DNA from: Struthio camelus
Lineage: Eukaryota; Chordata; Aves; Struthioniformes; Struthionidae
DNA: 64,000 nucleotides
Direction: 5' to 3'
Assembly (NCBI RefSeq): GCF_040807025.1
Contig: NC_090947.1
Coordinates: 10,788,001-10,852,000 of the forward strand
Notes under the pieces: generated by a model
Database searches by the model: none
The model's input: the letters and a program-made list of their open reading frames with translations, nothing else
Told to the model about the DNA's origin: nothing
Made by a program: the position numbers and the translations under genes
Part shown: positions 1-11,400 of the stretch, piece by piece
Layout: the number at the start of each line of letters is the position of its first letter
Numbering within the stretch: the stretch's first letter is position 1

Positions 1-1184
1 CGGTCATGGTTTCCTAGGGCTTTGGAACAGAGCTGTTGTAACTGGACCTCAGAAATCGCTTACTGCTATGATTCACTCTAATTTGAAAGCTATGCCTTCT
101 CCAGCAGGAAAATACAAAGCCCAGTCAGCTGAGTACTGAAGTTATCATAAGGCAGTAAAGACTATTTAACAAGAAGTCCACCAAGACTCTCTGACTTGTT
201 TTCTTCAAAAATGCCATATTCAGAAACACAGACTCTAGAAATGTTTCAGTTGCATTGTTTTAGGGGATCCTGTGTCAGTATGACTGTTTCTTGAAATGTT
301 TACAACATGGTTTCAATTTTATCAATTACTGATGTTCTGACTGGGCAGAATCCTCAGAGAAGTTATCCACTTTTTTTTTTCCTAGTATGCACAATATCTA
401 GTAAAAGATTTTTAAAAATCTCACCTTTTTTCCTCCTTTTTCTTTCCAGATTTTACTTGTGAAGCTATGTGTGCTAGCCTGATTTCAATTATTTTAAAAA
501 GTGTTGTATACAGTACACTATCAGACCAATTAAGGTTTGTATTTGTGAACATACGTGACTACATTTTTTGGCTTTAAGTAAACAGTCAGCAACAGTGGAG
601 TCTGCAACCTTTTGGGAAAAAAAAAGGCACTATTGGAAAAAAAATTAGTTAGTAGATAGCTTTATGCAATTGTGACTATAATTCATTATGTCAAAGACAG
701 AAAAAAAATAAAAGGGCACAACGGTTTACAAGACTGAGGCAAACACCAGGAATTATCACACATACATATACACTCCTAAAATTATCACAGAGTCTAGTTT
801 CTGGGATCAGGGGTGACAAATTCAAATTTAACGCTAAATCCCTGGACAAAGTCCATCTCTGATGTAACTCATTGGAGGCCACTGAAGGCACCGGAGGTGA
901 CTAACCAGGGCAGGCATCTGGCAGTACAGAGGGAACCTGCAGCTTTGAGGCTTAGTGCGGTCAGTACTATGAAACGGCACCCTTGCATTTGGCTGAGAGT
1001 GTTCCAGCACTGAAATGAAGACAGGCTTTTGAGTATCTGTATATTGAAAAATATATAACTATTTTCCAGTCTCTGCAAGATATTAGAGCACTGACTAAGT
1101 AGAATAAGCAATAGTTGCAGACAGTGGCTTGCAGTCTCAAATCCAAATTCCTTCTTTTTCACAGCAAGATTTAATTCAGAACAT

Positions 1185-1220
1185 AAGCTCTTCTCTCACT
1201 GAAGTCAATGACAGATTTTC
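1185..1220. repeat. Amniote palindromic repeat fragment (weak)
   Basis: TCTCTCACTGAAGTCAATGA shows only the hallmark GAAGTCAATG core of the element, so this is a low-confidence call. Confidence 0.3.
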
Positions 1221-3333
1221 TGAGGTCTTACTTTTCTTGAGGTCATGATTTCACCCGTCAAGATGGAAGAGATTAATCAAATGTTAATTCTACCATTTTG
1301 CCTTAATCCAGAGCAAAAGATAGGAGCATCATTAAGTACTTTATTATTCTTTCATAAAGAGGCTCCAAGAGGATTACATATCCTCTAGCATACCACTTGT
1401 TCTCCATATACTCTACGGCAATGTCAAACACACAGCAGTACTTGTAATGGAGAGGTTATTTTGTCATACATTCCATAACACCTTTGTGTGCTACTTAGTT
1501 TTTATTCATCCATGCGAGAACTAAGATGTCAAAAGTATGCAAGTGATAGGTTAAGCCTGAGGACAGTCTACTTGCCGGGGGAGGCTAAATAAAGTTATCT
1601 GCATCCAGGATGCTTGCCAAAGTATTCACTATTGTAGAATTTTCCAGCTCACTAAAATCTACTTCTCTGTTATCAGACAATACCTGGAAGAAAACAAAGC
1701 TGCCGCTGCCAAGTAGGAATGGGTAAAGAATGGCAGATGTTACGCAGATTAAACACTACAGAGACACTGTCATCATGACTACTAATAGTGATACTTAGAA
1801 GCCCCATCCAAGACTCTTAGTTTCTGCTGTGTTATGTGCCAGTTCATTCAAAGGCTCAATAAGCAAGAAGAAGAAAGCATGAGAAAGCCAGCACAAGATT
1901 TTTTTCTTAATTATCATACATATCACTAGCTTCTCATAGAGATGAGAGTGTGTTAAGAGGACTACACAGTCCATCAAGCCCTATTAAACACAAGGATAAT
2001 GCCTTTGGCCTAGGAAGATCATGAGGTCAAACTGCTGGAGGCTGGGAGAATATATGGCGCAGCAAGGAAACTTTATCCAGAGAGCTAAAACCAGTCTGGG
2101 TTCTTTCACTGAGCTGCCGGTGTCGGTTGTAATTGCCTGTTTTGCCTTGGCTGCCTATTCTTGTGGAGTATCACTGCAGCAAGACAACTAGGAAACAGCC
2201 ATGCCTGTTGCTCCTTCCTAGCACTCAATGAATAAATTATTCTGTCTGTAACTTTCGTAAGTCACTCAAATCCAACTTAGTTCTGCTGGATGACTTTCAT
2301 GACCTGTGGGTTTCCTCACTCCCAATACTTCATAAGGCAAAATTCACCCTGCTTTTCCAGTTATTTACTTGACCTTTAGAAAAGAGGGGTCTGAATACTG
2401 CTTTGACATGTGCAAGCTGGCTGATATTCTTTGTAAGAATCACAAATCTCTCAGCCTAGGAATATTTCTGATATCTCCATTCATACAGATTTTCTATGAG
2501 CACTGAATTCCTAGAGGGTGAGGTGTTTGACCCTCTGCATCTTTTCCTTTTCATCTGTGTTTTGGATTGCCCTTGGCAAAATGCCCCAGTAATAGGAATG
2601 TGACAGACTTTAAAAGCTAAAATAAAAATCAGTGAAGCCTTCAAATAAATTACAAGCACATTAAATAAAGTGCTGTCAGCTCTAAAGGTCAGATTTTGCT
2701 GTTGTGAAAATTTGCTCAATGGAATAGGAACTGCACGTGTAAACTCTGTTTGCCATTATATGCCTTTAACGTCCAGGCACAAAAATCCTTTCTGTCTGAC
2801 ACACCTTAAAATACACAGGAAGAAATGCAAAACTAATAATGAATCAATCACCTGGCATTTGCCAGAAGGTAGTCTTTATGGTAAACAGAAGCGAAAGTTC
2901 AATCCTACGGATAGGAACAAGCTGGAAGTCATTGAAACCACACAGGAAAACAAATAAATTCTCCAGTTTGCTAGCCATCAGATGACACTTTCAAAACTGC
3001 CCACAGCTAGAACTTTAAGTGTATAAAGACACATGTAAGTATTCATGGGATTTTTCAAAAGCAAAAACATACTTAATTCCAAGGGAATTCAATAGGAAAT
3101 AAGCACTAAATGGGATTTTCAAATTCAGTAAGGGATTTACCTATTACTTTTAAGTGAAACTTAAGTAACCTCACATATGAACACAATTTTTGGAATTGAC
3201 TTAGGGTTAACTGGGGACTACATTTCAGTTACAGTGCACCTTGAAAAGGTAGTTAATAACTACAGGAATCAGGAATCAATGAGAACTGCTTCACAGAGTG
3301 AGAGCTGTACACGTTAAGATGCTGGTGTGTCCC

Positions 3334-3375
3334 TGGCCCAGATCCTTAGCTGGTGTAAATCAGCACTAATCAGAC
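3334..3375. repeat. Old interspersed repeat fragment (CCCAGATCC-TCAGCTGGTGTAAATCAG type)
   Basis: GGCCCAGATCCTTAGCTGGT followed by GTAAATCAGCACTAATC is close to a repeat common in turtles, crocodilians and birds (GGCCAGATCCTCAGCTGGTG TAAATCAGC). Only one end is preserved. Family name not assigned. Confidence 0.5.
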
Positions 3376-4239
3376 CTTTCCAAGGTCGGGCTTTATATAC
3401 TTATATCTAAAAGAATGAAACACGAAACGTACAAAATTTGGTATCCAGATCCTAATAAAATGTTAAACAATGCCAAGTGGGAAAGATCCATGTTCCTCTT
3501 AGTGCCTACTGAAGGAGAAAGTGGAAACCAATGCTATTTTCGGCTAGCTGCAGCATGTGCTGCAAATTAACCCTCAAGCTTGGTGCTACCTAAGCACTTA
3601 GGTTTGAACTGAATTGTAAGCTAGTGCGAACTGCTCACAGGCTTAAAACAGAGGGTAGACTTATGTACTCTGCATATAAAACACACGCATATATGTCATA
3701 AAAACAGATTGCAAGGAGAAAGTGACAAGCCACTGCTTTGTGATGGATTTAACAGTTCCTTGCTTAAGCATATTGTTAAGTATTTCTCACCAGAAAGCAT
3801 CTCAGAAGGGGCTTTTGCTCCTACATAAACACACAGGCAAATATTCCCTGTATAGGAGATGCCAGCCACTCGTCATGTGGTCAGTATCTTTGCAGAAACA
3901 GGGAGGAACTTTTCAGTGTATGTATTTCTTTCTCTCCTCCCCAACTCCAAACTGAACTTACTTTATGCCTCATTGTACAGCTAGTACATTCAACATAAAT
4001 AAAACATCCCAAGTACCTGAAATAAATGTGGAATTTGAAGCTCATCCTGAATCTCAAACTTCTTCACAAAGAAAAAACCTTGAAGGCTTACACAATGCAC
4101 AGCCGTGCCTTATGCTGTAGATACACCGCTCGGCGACACTAGCAGGAAGCAGAAGACCCTCTACCTTACCCAATCAAGCTACTTCACTTCTGTTTTTACT
4201 TAGGCTCAGTTCCTGCTCACTTGAATGGGAATTCTCTAT

Positions 4240-4420
4240 TAATACTGGGGACGTACTGTGCTAGTTGCTGTACCTATCCTGAGTAGGAAGGAGGCAGCTT
4301 TGCCTGAAAGAATTTATGATCCTGATAGAACAGTGAAAACAACAGCACTAGGAAAATGCTTAGCCTGCCATTCAGATTACCTGAGGCACAAGTAAAAGAT
4401 GTCCAAAAACACATAGGAAG
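4240..4420 (+). repeat. Ancient MIR-type (amniote MIR) SINE fragment
   Basis: The segment GTACTGTGCTAGTTGCTGTAC followed by a GCAG-TTTGCCTGAAAGAATTTATGATC-like stretch and then CTGAGGCACAAGTAAAAGATG tracks the amniote MIR consensus (GTGCTAGGCGCTGTACAAACAC, AAGAGCTTACAATCT, GAGGCACAGAG). Divergence is high, so boundaries are approximate. Confidence 0.55.
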
Positions 4421-7400
4421 GCTCATCAAATCCAGAACAGTCTAGTCCTTGACAAGAATGCTCACCTCACAGCTGCACAAGCTGAACAATTACTTTTAGA
4501 GTTTGAATCTGTTGTAAATGCCCTAATACATTCACTTTAGGTGCTGGCCCAGAAGATGCTCTTTCCATCTGCCCCGTCTGCTCAGATAGTAGTCTTCTGT
4601 TAATTAAGACTAGATAATGCTTCAGTGCCATCATGGAAATTGAAGCAACTACAGAAAAAAGTAAATGAAATCACCATCATCACCTTTTTGTCTTCTTGAA
4701 AAATAAATAAAAAACGATTCACTAAATATAGTAATTTAATAAAAATATCCCTCTTCAGTCCAACTTTACCAATTGCTCCAAATCCTCTTTGGTCATATGC
4801 AACAAAGGCCTCCTCTTTTATCCATGGACATCCCATCTCCCAGTCTATAACTGAACCACGGGGAAGCCAAGTGTCTTGGAAAAGCTGAAAGGACCACAGG
4901 CTCACAGTCAGAAACCAGGGCACTTTCTGGCAACATTTGATTGTTAAGATCACAACGTACTTAAGAACTTTTTTTTTGTAAGCATGCTGCTATTACCAGA
5001 TTTTCAGTCGGCAGCAAAATGTGCATATTTTTCAGAGAGTACTTTTTCCAGTGACCTAGTGCCTGAATGAATTCATCATGAAACACAGAAGTGTCATTAA
5101 CATCCACCCCAAGCAAAAGAACAGCTTTGAGAGTGTCCACACACATTTGCTTCACTCCAGCCACAGTTCACTACATTGAATACTCATTCAGCCAGACTGT
5201 TTGGTCCTGGTAAATATTGGACAAGTTTTCTTGGCTTCTGTAGTTATTAAACCAAAAGGTATATTTTGCTGACAAGTGTTTCAGAACTCCAGAAAGCCTT
5301 CCCAGGCTACCTATGAAAAGGTCTCTTTCGCACAAGATCACAAACCAGGTCAGTACAGCAGGCAACAGAACTTTGGCCTCTCCAGAGCCTTTCAGTAAAC
5401 CAGGAAAATATCTTGATGATGGAAAAAGTGAACCCCCAAGAACTTTTCAAAGATGGCAAGGAGCTACTCAGCTCAAAAGGTGATTTGCAATGAAATTCTC
5501 CTTTCTACCAATATCAAACATATATGCCTTACCTAGAAGGTACTGCTGCATCTTTCCAAAAAAAAATTTGCAATTAAGAGACATTTTCATCAAGCCAAGT
5601 TTAATTTGTCACTTTTTCCCACAGGCCAAGCTCATTTTGTTCCCATCTGACTGCAGCCAGAGATCTGTTCCGCATTGAGCGCAGATCCTCCCAGACACTT
5701 TCCAGCACTCTCCCCCAAATGTCAATGGCATGCAAATGAATTCCATATGAACAGTGCAAATGCAAATGAGCAGCTCAGTGAATGGAGACAAAAAGTCCTG
5801 TTATTCCAGTTCTGTGACTCAAGAAAAGCAAGACAGCCTCAGTACATATATATTACCTTTTATTTAAACCCTACATTAAATATTTAAGGGCCAGATTCAG
5901 AATAATGCATGCATGTCTCAGATGTGTCCTAGTCTATGAGCTGACTTACTGAAAGCCTAGGATGTATTATTCTATTTGGTGGCAAGTAAAGGTGGTGAAA
6001 TCTGGTTCCCATGGCATTAAAACATAACTGTATGTGTACTGATGATTCAGTTTCCTCTCCCTATATAAAAACCTGAATAAATGCTGTATGAATGGGGGTA
6101 TGGGAAGGGGGAATCCTCCTTCTCTCCTCTATTTGCTAAGCTAATTCATGGCCAAGCTCTATATACTTTGTTATGTATACTATTATTGACTAACACTTTA
6201 TTGTGTAGTTGTACCAAAAACTTGTTGCATATTAGAAGCACGAAGAGCAATCTCAGATCTCTTTGCTGATGCATATTTTTAACTTCCACTTCATAACTGT
6301 GAATAATGAGGTTGCATCAAAAGGAGGATAGACCTATAATCTTTAAATTGAAACTACTATCAACCCAAAATTTTGAAAATCTCCTAAATATGAAACCACT
6401 TCACAAAAGAGTGGAAAAAACTCCTAGCAATTTGTAGCTAGATTCTATTTCAGGCACTTTACAAATCCTCCTTTACAATAAGTACATGCCCTACTTTCAG
6501 ATAGGGATTTCACAGCTCTCAGCAGTTTAATTATGTAGATTCTCAGCGCTCATTTCACTAGCTGATCAATTTTACAAAGTTGTACCATGGTACACTGCAG
6601 AAATTCTGATATGCGGTGTAAGCTCATTCAAGAAAACATTAACTTCCATCATCAAGTTCCTGTAAGGAATAGCAACTTACTGGGTGACCTGGTCAGCATA
6701 CCTTTCATCCTAACAATTCCCTGTCGGTTTCAGTAGGGGTTTCCAATTCACCAAACATACAGATAGCTCTCCTACCAGGAAAATATATAGTGCTTGAAAC
6801 CAAATCACTTTGGCCACAATATAATGCATTCAACACTAGCTATTTTCAGTACCAGCATTTCTTTCATTTACTCCATTAAATCCTAGCAATTTACCATTAT
6901 ATCATTAATTTCAAAGAACAATTTGCAAGGACAAAATTTTATTTTCCCAGCTGAATCGACAACGATTACTAATATTTTAACAATTCTCACATGCTAGTGC
7001 CACCTGTTTAAAATAGCCAACATTTGTTAGATAGCAGTGACAACAAATAGCATTCATTGTACTGCTGCAGAAGTAAATGACAATATTAAAGGACTCACAG
7101 ACAGTTCCAGCTATCTTAAGCTTCAAGAACAGCAGTTCCAGTATTTTAAAACAATCGCATGCAAAAGTCATGTTAAAGTCCCATTATCATTGGACTTTAG
7201 CCCATCCTTCTCATGAAAGTTAATACAAACCATACTGCTTATGCCAATGCTGTACTGAGAACTGGGATTTATACATGCAGATAAAACCATCGGTTCAAAA
7301 AGAATCAAACTGGTTTAAAATCTGCATTAGCAAGGAAGATGTCATGGTCCCAGAACACAATGTATGTAATACTGTTCCAGCAAAAGCAAACACTGAGGTT

Positions 7401-7629
7401 GATGAGATTCAGTTTCAAGAAATCCCCAGTCATCACTGTGAAGGAGCTCCAGGAAATGTAGGTATTGGTTTCAGTATAAATGATTTTATGGCTCAAAAAG
7501 CTTAGGGTAAGAGATTAATTTCATCCCACACAAAAATCCACTGCAGCTAGGGGATGGGTGCAGTTTGGTAGTTTGGCAAATACATCCTAGAAAGCTCTGG
7601 TTCTTCCAGCTTTGTCTTGCTTACAACTT
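4421..7629. other. No confirmed gene; minus-strand open frames and octamer pair
   Basis: Three minus-strand frames of 117, 67 and 64 codons lie nearly end to end at 4600-5365. I do not recognise their products, and stops interrupt the series. The octamer pair is at 5728-5768. The rest shows nothing of note. Confidence 0.6.
5728..5768 (+). promoter_or_regulatory. Candidate regulatory site: two perfect octamers 30 bp apart
   Basis: ATGCAAAT, the POU/OCT octamer, occurs at 5730-5737 and 5760-5767 in the same orientation. The spacing is exactly 30 bp, about three helical turns. The second copy sits in GTGCAAATGCAAATGAG, which holds an overlapping half-site. The position is far from any gene I recognise, so an enhancer role is inference. 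Confidence 0.4.
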
Positions 7630-8420
7630 ATATTTCATACAATTCTCTTCAAGCAGTGCTGCCACTGTGCAGTGCCGTATGCTCATGTGATATCTGGCCA
7701 CAGTGCCATCTCAGGGGCAGACCTACCAGAGAAGATTTGAGAAGCCTGTCCTTTCCCTCTCAGCACCTTTCGCATGGGGCACGTACTGTAGAATATTTGG
7801 TGGACGCGTTACAGCGTCACTACACACCTCTTCTGTGCCCCCATCCACACCACAGCTGCATCAACCAATGTAGCTTTACTGGGGAAGTAGTCTGCTGGAT
7901 GGAGGTAGACTCCTGCCACCACTAGGCCTAGCTGCTATGGTGCACACGTTGTAGTAGGGGCCTGCCACGGCTACACAGATGTGCCGTCCCTTTCCTCCCC
8001 AGTGAGAGGGTCTGTGTGTGTGCATAATCAACAGATTCATGTGTCTCACGTCTCGTCAGGAGCTGGGTGCCCACCTCTTCCAAATAATTGTCCAGGTGGT
8101 ATTCACGGATGTTGGATCTTTGTGTTCATGAGGGGGGTACCACCAACAATGGTCTCAGAGCTGAGCCTGGAGTATAATACCCCATGGTGTGATAAAGCAG
8201 CACCCTGCTAAAGCCTATTCAACTCCATATGGCAGAGGTAGAGCATTTCCCTTGGGTGTATGCAAAGCCCAGCTCGGAACAGCATGCTGACACTGCACAT
8301 CAGCAAGGAAAACACTCTGTAGAACAAGACTGAAAGCACTGCCTGACCTTGGAAGAGCCTGGTGTCCCTGGGGAGATGCACAGCAGGAGTACATTCCCCA
8401 TGGAGCCCACAACGGGATAT
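7630..8420. other. Locally GC-richer block, origin unknown
   Basis: Base composition rises clearly above the surrounding DNA, with several CpG (for example around GGACGCGTTACAGCGTCAC near 7802) and open frames of 102, 76 and 71 codons. None of these matches a known family. It may be a very old retro-insertion, a decayed exon cluster or regulatory DNA. There is no CpG density like that of the 56-57 kb island. Confidence 0.5.
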
Positions 8421-11400
8421 GTCTGATCACTCTAAACTGAATCTAACGTGAAGACTTCATAATGCATTTCTTATTTACAGCTAACAGGAACTTGCTTCTA
8501 TCTCTGAAATCTCATGAGTGTATTCTTCTGTCAGCCTTGCAGAGTGGCTGGGAGGACTTTCCTAAATTACTAGAAAACCAGTAGGAGTGGGCCAAACTAA
8601 AAGAGGTTTCTGATACAGAGCCATGGTTAATCATTTGCCTATTAAATTAAACACGTAAACAAAGCTCCATAGCAGAGACATTTGTTAGGGAACATTTGTC
8701 GGCTCTTTGATGTTTGTCATCTGAGAAGTTCTTTTATTCTTCCAAATTGTATCTTGATGCTAATTTTGTTACATTCAGTTGCAGTAATATGATCTTGTGA
8801 TACAAAGCACCAACAGTGCTTATGTAAGGAAACCAATAAAGAGCGAGCCAAAAAAAGTTTTTCAATGTTAAATGCCTAGTAGTCAACAAGTGCACCTGAA
8901 AAAGGTGACATGACAATTCTGGAATAAGTCCTTTCCACCTGGTAAATCTTTTGCCATTCAGATCTATCTTTCCTAATAGTATTATGACACTCTTAAAAAG
9001 ACATTTTTTGAACCATAAAGAAAAAAGAATGCATCTGTTTCTCTGAAGTCTTTTGTTCTACCGATGCCAGATTTTAAGGCTGGAACCACATAATAGAACT
9101 AGCATAAGCCTTCCAAGGTGGGGAGCGGGACTGCAGAATAAGACAGAAGTTCTTTTGGTAAATGTGGAAGCTGATTTGAGCTGTGGGGAAAAGGTGATGA
9201 ACAGTCCCTGAAGTTGTTCCACTAGAGTGATAAGATATTTTGGGCTGGGACTGAGTAGATAACTGATCCCCTGTTTAAGTAAAGGTACTGTCTAACAGAT
9301 AAATCATCTACTTTGAAGAAAATAAAATTCTCTCAAACTCTTACCAATTTTCAGAGAAACAGTCACATAAATAAACCTGTTTTTCAGAGCAGCTGAACAT
9401 CAAGGACCATATCAGCCAAAAATACCCATTGCCCAGCACACTGAGCCTTTGGGTATGATACAGCTCACACTGTGAAAGGAATAAAGCCACCAAACAAGAA
9501 CAACATATTTTGACAGAGTCTCACCTGCAAAATTCCAAATAATGTCTATCCTTTCAGCACCCTGCTTTTCTGTGCACTGCACCACCATGCAACAGTTTCA
9601 TAGGACAAGCACGAAAATACATGGATCTTTAAAGGCAGATAGATGGCTGTTAAGAGCTTTGTCAAAGATATGTATGTCGTGCCAGATGCTATGGGTTGGT
9701 GGTACTTATGTACCAAGCTGAGACAATCACTCAGTAAAGGCACCTTATGCTAAGCCTGTGCAAAGTGAGCTGGTGATCCCACCTGCACATAGTCATAACA
9801 AGCAAGTTGCTTTCTGTTACTAGCCCTCATAGTCGAATTGATGGTGGATTCAGGCTACCAGCAGTTACTGTAGATTGATGTGTCTTTATAAATTCAATGC
9901 CTAACTTTCAGGAGCAATTCTATTTTTTTCTGTTACTTTAAAAGACCCGGTTTTATTGACTTTAGGAAGAGCACATTTAGAGATGAACATTTAGACATAA
10001 AGGTCATGACTACAGACGATTTTTTTTTTTTTAATTCAGTGGCTAAACTGAAAATGCGTGTGCGCATATGGTGGAGACATTTAGTAGTGCTCTATCAAGA
10101 GGAGAAAAAAAAATGCCACCAAATATTCAGGATCAAATAAAAAGTTCCAGTTCATTAAAAATGAGCTTAAAGTGACACACACAGCTGCCATTGATGCAAA
10201 AGTTGGAATGCCCTCTCAAAAATGTTAGAACTATGTAGTTCAACTTAAAATTCTTCAGCCTGCCTTAGCAATGCCTGTTTTTGCAAGGCAAGGTCCTTTT
10301 CAGGTACAGCACTGACTGTGCCAGTATGACAGATGTTGCCTGTCCTATTGGCTCTTATTAGCCTTTCACTCAATTTCTGTGTTTCCAACGAGTGTTGGCT
10401 AACTAATAGATTTTAATCCTTCTCATTAGTGCTACTATCTCTGTATCAGGCCAACACAAATACCTCCAAAGTAGCTCTTGGTTACCTCAAACAAGATCAC
10501 TTCTGTATAGCTGGCCCTGTGTTAGCCAACTAGTATTGACTTGGTCTCCCTTTCCTTGATCCTCCTCATTCCTTCAGTCAAATAGTACTGTGTGGTCCCC
10601 CAGGACTCTACTAATTTTAAAGCTAAGAGCATGCAACATTCCTCTTGCTTGCAAGAACTTGCTGCATAAAGTTTTTTGCTGCACTACATATCAGGCATTG
10701 AATCATGAGGAATATATGGAACAGAATTCAATAGTTTTAATTACTAGGTATGCTTCCCTGAATGACCTTATTAATCCATCTTGGAAATCTTCCCCTCTTT
10801 GCATGTACAGGTACTTTGATCCCAGATTCAGCGTATTTTTCACTGACATATTGAAGAATCTTTTCAAAGCCTAAAAAAAGCAAAGCCATGTTTAAAACTA
10901 TTAAGAATGTTAAAATTACAGAATTCCTCACATAGCCTACCATCCGTAGGTTAGTGTGCAGTCATGCACTTAACTCTGAGTTATCTAGAAGAACTAAAAA
11001 AATCATGATTCTGTGGGCTTCAAATTAAATACCCTTAACTTTGATTTCAGAATGGGGACCTGTTCAAAAGAAGAAAGCAAAATTCAAGAGCCTAGAAACA
11101 ATTTGCTTGTGAGCAACACCCGACTCACAATTTTTCTCTAAAAGGAAAAGAATAATTTCACTGGGGAATCCACAGGTTTCTTTGAGGCCTACTCTAAGCC
11201 CTAAGCCTCCGCAGGTGTTCACTACAATGCCACTCTCACCTGCTGAGGTGGAAAATTAGAGTGGCAGCCTCTAGCACAGTATTTCTTGCTGTGATAGACA
11301 GGATTTGGAGAGAGAAGTTTTGGGCATAAACTAACCCTAGCACAGACCTTGACCTGCATTTATCCTGGGAGATTGGGATTTGCTCTGGACCTTGGCTTAG

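Larger units (their letters stand above)
1..4239. other. No gene seen; AT-rich noncoding DNA
   Basis: Open frames on both strands are short (97 codons at most) and match no family I know. Apart from the two weak old repeat fragments at 1185 and 3334 I see no structure. This is part of the interval that in other vertebrates separates MAIP1 from SPATS2L. Confidence 0.7.
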
